Positions 39,269 through 51,140 of a DNA stretch of 64,000 nucleotides are shown piece by piece. This stretch comes from Hormiphora californensis (Eukaryota; Ctenophora; Tentaculata; Cydippida; Pleurobrachiidae). Position 1 is the stretch's first letter, and every line of letters begins with the position of its first letter. The stretch covers positions 1,979,845-2,043,844 of the forward strand of contig CM035359.1 in assembly GCA_020137815.1 (NCBI GenBank), in the 5' to 3' direction. Made by a program: the position numbers and the translations under genes. Below the pieces are notes generated by a model. That model saw only the letters and a list, made by a program, of their open reading frames with translations, was not told the origin of the DNA and did no database searches.

Positions 39269-39497
39269 AGTCTGATTTTAAATAACTGTCGTTTTTACCG
39301 CACTCGATTTTGCTCTATTATTACAATAACTCCGGTTCCTGATGAGATAAAGACTTGAAACTTGGGGGTTGCGAAGAACATGCTAATTTCTTCCTAACCT
39401 TCAAATTTCAAGTCTCTATCTTATCAGGAACTGGAGATATTGTGATAATAGAGCAAAATCGAGTGTGGTAAAAACGACAGTTATTTAAAATCAGACT
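39269..39497. mobile_element. 229-bp hairpin element AGTCTGATTTTA
   Basis: AGTCTGATTTTAAATAACTG pairs with its inverse at the right end. The loop holds the GATAAGA/CTTGAAA words common in this window. Confidence 0.75.
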
Positions 39498-39647
39498 ATA
39501 GGGCTATCGATTCTCTAACAGATACCGTTTAGTTTACGCGCGCGTTCAACTCTCAACCTCGTGACACACACTGAAGTTCGAAGTTTCGCGGAAAAGTTCG
39601 AAGTTTCGCGAAAACCCATTTTCGGCTGAGAAATCATTTGTAAGATA

Positions 39648-42053
39648 CAGTCGGACCCCGATTTAGGGACACCCCGATTTAGGGACAGGATTTTTTTCCC
39701 CCAAAAATTTTTGAATTTTTTTGGGAAATTTTTTGTGAAATTTTTCAAAAAGATTCCAGCCATGTCCGAATCGTGTTTCGAATCGGTGCATCTTATCGCA
39801 TGTCCTTCTGCTAATTAGACGGTTCGGAACGAACCGATACGTGATCCCCATGGTGCCCATTGAATCACAAGTTCACCAAGGTCCAAGCGTCAAAATTTCG
39901 ATTCGATGGGGATCACGTTTCGATTCGTTCCGTCTAATTAGCAGCAGGACATGCGATAAGATGCACCGATTCGAAACACGATTCGGACGTGGCTGGTATA
40001 CCTTTTTTTAAACTTTTTTGCAAAATTTTACAGTACGATTGTCAATGCTTTGATCGGTGCTCCCTATAAATTTTGAGAGAAAAAGTTATTTTGAAATTTT
40101 TATACTTCCTCACCCGCTTAAGGTGCCCCGATTCGGTATGGTATCACGTATCGGTTCGTTTTGAACCCGCTAATTAGACAGGATATCCAGTAAGTTGCAC
40201 CGATTCGAAATACAAGGTGGCCCATAAATTATGAGGCCGGGGGACGAGCTGTACCTCCGAAACGGTGATAGTTGTGCAAAAACAAACTACGGGAACATGC
40301 TGGAACAATTCCTTGGTAACTTTTTGCAAATTTTGAGTATGTTTTTCAAAAGTTCATTTTTCATTCATGAACTATTTACACGTTCATTGATGAATTAAGG
40401 ACTCTAATTTACCGATAGTGAGCCATTTTGTTTGGGTTGAATTTATCTTTCCAATGAGCACCATGAAAATCAAATTGAAGCACCAGGTCACATGGCAGTT
40501 GAGAAAATGCACATGCATGATTTTGGCTCTTCCTGCGACTTTCAATCAGCTGTATCACGGCTACCTTTTGTTCCATCTTTTTAAAAATTTGGGTGAACAT
40601 TGGATAAGCAAAGATCTTTGCTCACAAGAAAAATCAAGGTCAAAACTGAAAGTTCATTTTTAAGTTTTGGTAGTTCATTCCACTCATTCAGGAACCAACA
40701 TCCCTAAAGTGATGAAAAGTGATTGGTTTTGTTTGGCCCATACCCTGCGATGATAGAGATGTGTAAAAACACGTTTCCGGGCTAGTTAGTGGGTGTCCAT
40801 GTGATCATGATGATATCTGACACCTCTTCTGAGCCATAATCAAGGGATTTTCTCGAATTCAAGCATGTGATTTGGGTTATCTGTGATTGGTATCGTGCAG
40901 CAATGTTGAGAGATCTCATAGCACCTCAAAAATTATGATTAGCTCAATGAAATGAGTTGATTTATGATAGAAGAGATTAAAACAGACATCAAATGAACTA
41001 AACTACCATTTTCGATCCAAAATCAGCTCATTTCATTGAGCTAATCATAATTTTCGAGGTGCTATGAAATCTCTCAACATTGCTGCACGATACCAATCAC
41101 AGATAACCCAAATCACATGCTTGAATTCGAGAATATCACTTGATTATGGCTCAGAAGAGGTGTCAGATATCATCATGATCACATGGACACCCACTAACTA
41201 GCCCGGAAACGTGTTTTTACACCTCTCTATCATCGCAGGGTATGGGCCAAACAAAACCAATCACTTTTCATCACTTTAGGGATGTTGGTTCCTGAATGAG
41301 TGGAATGAACTACCAAAATTCAAAAATGAATTTTCAGTTTTGACCTTGATTTTTCTTGTGAGCAAAGATCTTTGCTTATCCAATGTTCACCCAAATTCTT
41401 AAAAAGATTGAACAAAAGGTAGCCGTGATACAGCTGATTGAAAGTCGCAGGAAGAGCCAAAGATGATTTCATACAGTGAGTGCATTTTCTAAACTACATG
41501 TGACCTGGTGCTTCAATTTGATTTTCATGTTGCTCATTGGAAAGATAAATTCAACCCAAACAAAATGACTCACTCTCGGTAAATTGAGTCCTTAATTCAT
41601 TAATGAACGTGTAAATAGTTCATGAATGAAAAATGAACTTTTGAATAAAAAACTCAAAATTTGCAAAAAGTTACCAAGGAATTGTTCCAGCATGTTCCCG
41701 TAGTTTGTTTTTACACAACTATCACCGTTTCGGAGGTACAGCTCGTCCCCCGGCCTCATAATTTATGGGCCACAAACCGGACGGGCTGGTATAACTTGGA
41801 AAATTTTCCACATTTTTTTGAAAAATAATTATTTTATATTTTTATTTTTCTAATCAGAAATGATCATGTCATCAATACATGAATATTGCATATAATAACA
41901 GTTAGAGGTGTCTTTAGTCTTAATAATATAGCATTTTGGGCAATAAAATATGTTTTTATGGGCCAAATATGGCTCACCCCGATTTAGTGGACACCCCGAT
42001 TTAGTGGACAAGACCCTTTCCCCCGAGGGTGTCCCTAAATCGGGGTCCGACTG
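39648..42053. mobile_element. 2.4-kb pogo-type non-autonomous element with two nested hairpins
   Basis: CAGTCGGACCCCGATTTA and inverse ends with TA on both sides. It contains an inner hairpin at about 39757-39990 and the large hairpin 40217-41773. No transposase frame was found, so the element is non-autonomous and has grown by nested insertion. Confidence 0.8.
40217..41773. mobile_element. 1.56-kb hairpin element GTGGCCCATAAAT
   Basis: GTGGCCCATAAATTATGAGG and inverse ends. The arms are nearly full length, with a centre around 40995. No coding function. Confidence 0.85.
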
Positions 42054-42794
42054 TACTAGTTTATTTACTGGTACATGGGTCACCACACACCAAAGTTAAA
42101 ATTAAAATTAAAATTTTGATTTTAAACCCGCACACACCAGCGGCCGTTAAAATTTCTCTCCCTCATTCTAAAAGTAACAATCTCGCGCGCGATTTTAACG
42201 GCGTGTTAAAATTTTGTCATCCAACGCGACCGTCAAAATTGTGCGCGAGATTGTAGGATTTTATTATGCCTATAAGTTGTACCTGAAAACTTATAACACG
42301 AGACCGAAGGTCGAGTGTTATAAGTGCACAATAATGATCCGAGACCACAGGTCGAGGCAATTCTTGTACTTTAGTGCACGAGCCTGCGAGTGCCACTAAG
42401 TGTAACTACCTCACGAGCCTGCGAGTGATGTAGTTTTACTTTTTGACCGAGCCTGCGAGGTCTAAAGTGTAAGAATCTGGGACATTATTGTTGACGTCAT
42501 GTACAACGAAAATAGGCAAATAAAATTGCATGTAAAATTTTTAAAACAAGAGTGAGAGACACTTTAGGGCGTAACAATAGAACAAATTCATGATAAGGTA
42601 GCAAGCAGAGAAATCAGTATAAGATAAGATAACGCCTGAGATAGGTAAAGAGAGTGAGAGATTAGTAAGAGTGAGAGAGATAAAGAATGTTTGGGTCGGG
42701 AGTTCGTAACTGTTATCTTGAACTCGGTGCTGCAATGGCGTGAGAGTGTGACATAAGAAAGAGAGAGAGAGAGAGAGAGAGGAGAAGAGGAGAG

Positions 42795-42840
<46 letters not shown>

Positions 42841-43091
42841 GGAGTTCGTACACGTTTATCTTTCTAACGGTTTTGAAGTGTGACAGAAACAGTGGAGTTC
42901 TAAGTGCAGCGGTGTTATAAGTTTTCATGTATCACTGGGGGGTGTTATAAGTGAAAACTTATAACACTGGGAATTCGGGGAAGCCAATCAGGAGTGTTAG
43001 ACGATGTGAGATACGATTTGAGGAAGGTTTCTATCGCTTTCCATCCCTAGACCCTAGACCCCTCTCTGTTCGCTCTGTCTCTTTCAATTTC
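42054..43091. repeat. Repeat-filled spacer with GA microsatellite (42762-42836)
   Basis: Contains ATTAAAATT tracts, repeated CGAGCCTGCGAG words (42375-42460), a GA tract, and a segment at 42970-43085 (TTCGGGGAAGCCAATCA) also present inside the foldback 60035-62226. No gene seen. Confidence 0.6.
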
Positions 43092-43432
43092 TCTCACTTT
43101 CTCTGAGGCCGGAGACACACTGAAGTTGGGATGGATGAGTGTACCTCTCCCGGCGTAAACGGCGTATCTGCGTACCGTTTTAGAAAACCATTTCTCCACT
43201 TCAACAAGCGCCACGATATCCAATATCAATATTCAGTTTTCCGAAAAGTCATTCGCGAAAAAGTGTCAAAGTACTTGGTGACATACCTGGCGCGACCCCC
43301 ATAAAAGTACCACACTACCACAACTCGATCACCTGAGTTCTGCATGTTGCTGAACACTTTTATCAAATGGCTAGAATCACGATATCACGATAATAATTTA
43401 AAGTGTTGGATGTACTTGGAATAGGACTAAAA

Positions 43433-46400
43433 ATGCAGTTATTTCACTTGGCTCCCATTCTATTTGAACTGTAAGTGACTCCCAATAAAACATTATGCAT
43501 TGTTTAATTCTGTATTTCTATCGATCATCCGCGTAGTCTAATGTTTCATCATTTTTCAACTTTTCAGGCTGTTTCTCTGCCTTTTAGTTACCTCTTCTGA
43601 AGCAAGTCAGTATATTTATTCGTTGAAGCTTTGCTGAAGTCAATTAAAGATTGTTTCTATCCTGTTTGATAAATATTGATCGAGCAGGAATTCCCCGCGC
43701 CGAGAGTAACAAAAAATATCTCAGTGATGGATGGTTCGATTTCGAGCGGCAAAAAGCTCATAGAACTAGTCTCTATAACTACCTCCAACAAACTTGTCCA
43801 ATTCTGATTCTGCCACACTCACTTTAAATAATACCATTAGCTGCAATTTGATACGAGCTTCTTTCAGGTCCCAGTAAGTTCGCCTTTTCCAAACAACCCA
43901 CCACAACAAGTGTCGACACTGGAACCACCGTCACACTATCATGTGAGGCTGGGGGAAGAACTGGTATCACATACCAATGGTACACCCTGGCAGCTGGTTT
44001 CAGCGTTCCTCCCGAATATAGTGATAAGATTGGCGGGCAAACAGGGACTAAATTAGAAGTAGCGGAGGGTGTTCATAGCAATTCGATGTTCCAGTGTATG
44101 GCAACTGCAGGGGAAGAATCGATATTCAGTGACGTTGCCACTGTTACTTTTAATATTCCTGCAACAGGTAAGGATCACTTTTGGACTTTGAATTCGAATT
44201 TATGGTTTCATTGAGTTCTTCTGACACCTTTTATTTGCAGCCATAAGTTTTAGTGGTACTGTCACGACTGACGCCGTTTCTACTTCATCTAATATTATGA
44301 ATAACGATGCCTGGGTTTTCACACTCAAGTGTAACAAAGACAGTGGGTTTGATCCAGACACCCAGATCACCAGTGGTTCTGTGTACAGTGTAAAGTGGTA
44401 TAAAGGCGGTGTGGAAGTAGCAGATGATAACAAGTGGATATACACCAGTGCAGGCACCAATACATTGGAGTTTGATGGTCAAGATGCGATAAAACATACT
44501 TTTACTCTAGATCAGTATAGTCTTGTTATCTTCAACATAAAGACATCAGATACTGGAACGTATACCTGTAAAGCAGTTAACACAGCTGGTGGCTCTGTCT
44601 TACTTGGAACTGTCACAATCAGTAGTGTTGGTACAACTATATCTGATAACGATAATGCCTTCTATTTAAAATCAAAAACATCTTTGGCTGCTGGGTATAC
44701 TGTTCAAGCTCTAAACTCTGATGGGACAATCAAGATGACACCCTCTGTTGGTGATACCGTTCTATTATCCTGCGGAGGGGCCTGTAAACCAGGAGGCAGT
44801 ACTTCCAATTCTATCAGTTACAAGTGGACATTGGAAGGCGATCTAAACACTATCCTCTCTAATGACAGAGAATACAGTGTGACCATGTCATCTACAAGTT
44901 CTGTAACCTACCAGTGTAGAATAACAGATAGCGATTGTGTGGACAGTACCATATCTACCAAAGGATCAGTGTCACTTTCAGCCACAGGTACTATCAAGAA
45001 AGAAGAACATTTATTATTTTTGGTAAGGAGTAAGTAAATGAAGATAACTGATCATATCTCGCTGGTAACATTGAGTTTAGCTCGGTTGAACTTCTAACTC
45101 TTTAATTTCAGCTGCTACTATCAGTTACTCCTACACGTTTGATTCATCCCTTCCTTCCTATATATGGTGGGAATCTGCCAGTTCGAAGTCAGCAGATCTT
45201 AGTATAGCCTGTACTGGAACCGGTTCCGGAGGGACTTTAGTAAAGAATTTATACCAAAATGGCACATCAAAATCAACTTCTCCACCTTATACAATCTCTG
45301 CTGCCTCATCTAATAGTGGTGCTTACCAATGCATTATTTATAACGATGGGGATAACGTGTTCTTAACTCAGCATACAACTGAAGTTCTTATTGTTGGTAA
45401 GTACCTTGGCTACCCATTCGTCACTGTATAAATATGGTTGGTGACATATAGACACCTTGCGCGACCCCCGCACACAGCTCAATCTGTCGCGCACGTTGTC
45501 TATGTCACCAATAAATATGGTAGCTGTATCCAGGCTCAACTAAAATTATCCTTTTCAGAAAGCTCGACAGCTGCCCTTACTGCTTCTCCTACAGAATACC
45601 GTACTGGTGAAACTGCTACCCTAACTTGTACCATTACTGGTTACCCAATTTCATCGCTACACGTAAGCCTGGACGGAGGATCAGCTCTTACAACTACTGA
45701 AGTCAGCTCCACTGTTTATACGGCTACTATTGGTTCATTCTCTTTTTCGGATGCTGGAAAATACACGTGCAGTGTGTCAATTGAGTGGTATAAAACTGAT
45801 AACGGGGACGCACAAACCGAAACTAAAACCGGTGATCTCACCTTGGAGTATGGTAAGTGTGGTGTAAATAATTGAGACCAATCAAAATAGGTACTTACAT
45901 AAAATTGCGAGGTCTTTTATACTATGTATATCACGAAAAAGTTGACTCTGTAAAATCTAATTAGTAGTTATCACGGTTTAATCTGTTTCATCCTTTTTTC
46001 AGTACAAGATGCTACAACAACGCTCACTACTAGTCCTGCATCCCCTTCCAAAGGGGACTCAGTAACTATAACATGTGTGGTTGTTGGCTACCCTGCACCT
46101 TCTCAACCTGTTTTATCTAAAGATGATAGCGATATTACTTTTTCCGGGGGATGTTCTGGGACTAATACCAAGACATGCAACCATGTGATTACTGACGCTC
46201 AGTATACTGATAGTGGAACTTACAAGTGTGTTGGAAGCAATACTGTTGACGGTGTAGACAAAACAGACAATAAAACTAGTGGCATCAATATTGGTACGTT
46301 AATACAGGTCACAGGTGTTTCATAGAAGCCCCAATTCAAGTTACTGTTAACCGTCAACCGAAATCTATATATTTATTGATCATTCTCAAACATCTTTTAG

Positions 46401-49273
46401 TTGGGAGTGAGGAAGTTTCTATGGTGGTTAAAAACGGCGCTGATGAGACTCTCACCGGTTCAACCATTGAAATATCAAAAGGATCAACTCTGAAAATTAC
46501 CTGCACTGTAGACGGCAATCCTAAACCTGCATCCATTACTCTGAAGAAAGGTGGCACAGCAGTGGCTGGTACGAAAACTTCTCAAACCGACTATTCTAGG
46601 ACTGTGGAGGCGTCAGTCGGCAGTTTGGAATTATGGGATTCAGGTATTGTGAGCTAATTTACAGCTGAAACTCTTTGAACCATGGTGTTGGGATAATAAT
46701 GATTCTGAGTAGTATAGTGGAAAACTCATCTTATGTAATACTGCAATCTATGTCAATATTCCCAGGTGAATACAAATGTGAAACGACAAAGAACGACGGT
46801 ACAGCTGGTCCCTCTTTTACTCAAACAGTGGTGGTAATGTCAGCGGTTAATGTCACTATTGGTGTTAGTACAGATACCCAACCCTTGACGCTCAAGTTGT
46901 GTTTACCTGCATAGCCATTGGAAGTACGAAACCAGTCATAGATAAATTATTTGTCCTCTCAGCCGGTTGACTGTACTTCAAACCTCCTTCCCACAGGTGA
47001 CCGACCATATGAAGTTATTTTGAGAAGAAATGGGAATGATTTCATAAAGTACACTGAAACAAGCTCCTTTTGTACAGAAGACAATGATTATCAGCTTACT
47101 TGTACCCACACTATCAACATGTTTGGTAAGTCTCAGTAATCCGGGAATATTATATTGGCAAGATGAGTTGTAAAAATACCATGAATTTTGAGTTTCCTGA
47201 TATACTGATGCTTGATCTTATTCCTAGGATACGACAATAACAATGACTACACGTGTTACGCTAAGAATCAGATAGCCAGTAATGAAGAAAAAGTTGCTAC
47301 TTCGACCACTAAGACCGTTGAGGTTTCCAAGAAGGTTGAGGTGTCCATTGAACCAACGAGGTAATGTGTCGGCTTATAAGTGTTCTTGTCGTGATTAAAG
47401 TCCTCGTAAAGTATCAAAATTACTAACTTCTCTTCAGTGCAACAGATGTGAAGAAGTCAACAGGCTCAGACATCATAACGTGTCATGTAGATGGTGGTGC
47501 TGCACCTTATCGTGTTACCCTCGATAGACCCAATTCACAGGACACCCTTGAGTGGACAGAAGATATTGGGTATGGTCTTTTTTGATTACCTTTGCATAAA
47601 TACAGGCCAAGTGAACTTCAGGTGGTTAAACTAACATAATGTTTCCTTGTAGCTCAGTAAATTCATTGAATTGTGAAGAGGTAGTCGTGTCGAATGTACT
47701 CAAGTGTACGCATACTCTCAACAAAGTGGACTATGCAGATAATGGTCAGTAAAAATCTGCAAACTAGTGAATGGTCTTTGGTGTCATTTTCAATGAAGTT
47801 CATTGACTCATCCTCTCCTCTAGGAACGTTCACTTGTACAGGCTACAACGAGCTAGCTGATGGGGATACACAACAAACCGACACATCAACATTAGACATC
47901 ACCATCACAGAAGATGTTCAAGTGACTCTGGCAGCCTCACCTACTGTAACTGTAGGGGGTGAAATGGAAGCAAGCTTTGGGGATACTGTTACGGTTACAT
48001 GTGTAGCTGAGGGTGGACGAACTCCCCATTACATGGTACGTAACTTGTAATAATGATCAACTTGAAATGTAAAAACTAAACACGAGGTGATCAAAAAGTC
48101 ATTTTCTTCGTTACAGGAATTGACTAAAGATGATACCCCACTGGTTGTTTACAACACTGATAACACTAGCAGCAATATCCTGGCTGACAAAGTGGTTGCA
48201 AAAGATAACAAGTTAACTCTAACATACGAAATTAGCTCTATTGGTTTTTATGATAACGGAGATTATGAGTGTGAATCGAAAAACAAAGCGTTCAATAAAA
48301 CTGTTGCAACTGATAGTCAAGAACTGAACGTAGTTGTTGGTAAGTAGGATGTCAGTTTCTTCATTTGCTTTTTGGATAAAATAAAAAATAATAGTATGAA
48401 CAATACAAAGCAGTGAATATGCAGATTGAAAAGTAATTGTAACATCAAAATTAATCGTTCTCCCGCTCTCAGTAAAAGTTGTTAAGATTGGAACTCTGAG
48501 CGACCTAAAAGTAGATTATGATGGATCAGTGGCCGTCAATTTTACTGTGACTGGAGGAAGATCTCCGAAATCAGTTAAAGTGGCCAACAGCGCCCACACA
48601 ATCCTGGACTGGCCTAATAGCAGTGGTGATTGTACGGGTAACAACGAGCTTCAATGTAGTGTAACTATGACTGCTGATCAGTGGAGCTACGATGGCCAGT
48701 ATACCGTTACAGCGAAGAATGATGCTGGCCAGAGTCAGGAGGCTGAAGATACTAAAACGTTTGAAGTTACAGTGTTCATGGATGTAGAAACAGATATTGC
48801 AATAAGCGAAAGTAAGGGCAATAATTTTAATTTAGGTACCAATGCTCGCTTGCTATGTCAAAATTTAAATGTATTATTGGCAGCACTAAAACCACATTCT
48901 TTAGGTAACCCTGCACAGATAACGTACGGAAAAGACCTCACTATAACGTGTACCGCAGAGGGCGGGGAAGAACCCCATTCCATGAAACTGACATACCCTG
49001 ATAATACTGGTGAGTAATTGTGCTGAAAGTTCTAAACTCTGACCGTCGTCTGTCGATAATCAGTCAAATAATCATACCCCTCTACAGAGTATAAATGGGA
49101 TCGAAATGGGGCTGGTACGGATAGTTTGACTTGTCTTGGTGACCACGTAGTGACCTGTACACACGTCCTCACGTCCCCTGGGTACACCTCTGATGGTAGT
49201 TACACTTGTACTGGCTATAACGTTGGGAGTGATGGAGGTGTAAATTCAACCAGCGCTGTTCAACTGACAATTG
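43433..49273 (+). CDS. Ig-superfamily receptor array 2: signal peptide and about 12 Ig domains, no TM recognised (frameshifted)
   Basis: Leader exons 43433-43470 and 43568-43605 encode MQLFHLAPILFELLFLCLL. One five-Ig module follows: 43868-44167, 44241-44987, 45112-45396, 45559-45852. Then come 46003-46293, 46401-46643, 46766 to about 46923, 46997-47125, 47228-47360, 47438-47569, 47653-47744, 47824-48035 and 48117-48339. Two further exons not seen in arrays 1 or 3 follow: 48473-49009 (possibly split by an intron near 48785-48905) and 49088-49273. The third exon of the Ig tail has a 1-base loss (CAGATACCC for CAGAGTACCC, near 46874) and a changed donor, which breaks the frame. No TM exon follows directly; instead there are degenerate exons leading to array 3. 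It may therefore encode a secreted form, be dead, or be the 5' part of one unit with array 3. Confidence 0.78.
45438..45510. mobile_element. 73-bp hairpin MITE in an array 2 intron
   Basis: TTGGTGACATATAGACACC and near-inverse, flanked by ATAAATATGG on both sides. It is absent from the matching introns of arrays 1 and 3. A related TTGGTGACGCAG-ended hairpin is at about 56507-56610. Confidence 0.8.
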
Positions 49274-49559
49274 GTAAGTTTATTAATCTAAGAGGATCTT
49301 CCAAACCTTCTAAATACCTCGAACTTTTACACCATCCTCCTAAATTTAGTCCAAGATCCACTGGTTTCCACTTCTCTCACCGAACTCAGCATGCTGACTA
49401 CTGATACCAAGAGTGTTAACTGTACTGTGGCATCTAAACCGAAATTGGAAAGGATAAGGTAGATTCAGGGGGTTTCAAAAATATTATCAAAGACTAATCG
49501 AATTTCAAATGTTCAGTCTTCCATAGTCGGTGATTTTCTCCTCGCTCTAAAATTATCCA

Positions 49560-50905
49560 TCCCTCAGATAAAATGGAAGTACCCTAATGGCACGGAAGTG
49601 GATCACGACAGTATGGTCGTTTACAGAGCTATTGATTCTCATACTTGGAGCGTCAGAGTTAACTTTGACCACGCCCTCTAAAGACGCAGAGGGAGGGTAT
49701 AAGTGTGTGGCTGACGGGGTTGAAAAGAGTGTTTTGTGGGGGGTTTGAAATGAAAAAATGAAAGAGTTGAGTGTTTCGTAATGTTGATTGAAAAGAGTGT
49801 TGAGTTTGAAAATGAAATGAAAAATTGAAATTGGAAATTTGAAAAGAGTGTTTGTTGTTTTTAAAGGGTTGAATGAAAAAGGAGGTGTGTTTGAAATTTG
49901 TTGTTGAAAAAGACGTGTTTAAGTGGTGTTTGAAAAAGAGTTTCAGACTGTTTTAGTTGTTTTTTGTAGTGTTTTTACGTCCCGTATCGCAGGTAGGTAA
50001 TCATGGCGGGGAAAGGGAGTTGAGTGTTGGAGGGTAAAGGGGAAAATTTGATTTTTTGGAGTGTGTTGATTTGGGGTGCTGTTTGGGTGTTGGAGAGTTG
50101 TTGTACTGTTGAATTATTCATAGCACCCATGCCTGTTTTGTTCGTGATTGTGTTTTTGAGTTCTTATTTTTGTCTTGTTTTCAGGGTTTTTTGGTTTTAT
50201 TGGGTAGTTTGTTTGTTTCTAGCGTAGATCTCGATCCAGTAGTGGGTTTTCCCAGACCAATGGTCCAAAAATCCTTTCAAGAGAGGAAGGTTTTTGGGTA
50301 ATCCCACCAAGCTCAGCTTGTTTTTATCTCCGGAACAATCTCGTTTGCAAAAGAATGAGAAGCTGTAGATAGGGGGGTGTTGTTTGCGTCGCGTGTTGTA
50401 AACGATTAATGTTTGAAGTTAGTGTGAGAGGGAGCGTATGTGAAGCGCGAGTTTTTTTTCCAGCAGAAAACCGACACAGTGACAGTAGTAGTAGAGTTTA
50501 GTAGAGTTTCAGTAGGGGACTTTCCCTCTTTTAAAGTTGCCGAGAACAAGGGTTTGTGGTCTCTGGCTGAAACAATCCTTCTAAACTTATAACACCGAAC
50601 GGAAAATAGAATCAAAGGGAAAAAAAAGAAAAAATGGCCTACGCAACGGTCCTAACGTCAGTTTTCTTTATTTGATGTTCTTTTTCTCTATGTGTTTTTT
50701 TTGTGGAGAGGAGAGCGAGAAAACATGTACAGAAGTGTCAGTTCTAACTCTGTTTTTAGGTCCTCAAAGTAGCATTTGAACGCTCTGCAACCTGTGACGA
50801 TACAGAATACACATGTACTGTCGTGGGGTGCAGAGGGAGATGAAAGTTACGTTGGTAACTAAGACTGTTACCGAGTCGTCCCCAATCATAGAGGACTGTA
50901 CAGGT
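49560..50905 (+). pseudogene. Degenerate Ig exons and skewed spacer between arrays 2 and 3
   Basis: 49568-49730 encodes an Ig half (IKWKYPNGTEVDHDS, then in a shifted frame GGYKCVADG). 50315-50620 is a decayed copy of the Ig exon at 55958-56157. 50765-50905 is a decayed copy of 56362-56506 (TGTGACGATACAGAATACAC). Frames are broken throughout. Between them, 49730-50230 is strongly G/T-biased on the plus strand and matches nothing else here. Confidence 0.7.
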
Positions 50906-51140
50906 GGGTGCTTGGGGTGACATCCCTTCACCCAGGATCGGGAAAGGGTATAGTTATCTGAACACACAGGCTATAGTGCTTCACACTAGCCAGCGTGGTA
51001 TTAGAAGAAGAAGAAAAACATTTTAGGATTGGGTTAAACTGTTCGTCCAGTTATGCTAAGACAGAATAATCAGTTCAGGGGTGGGGGGTGGGGGGCGGCT
51101 TTGGCCACAATCTCAATACGATCAAGATGCATTCTTTCAG

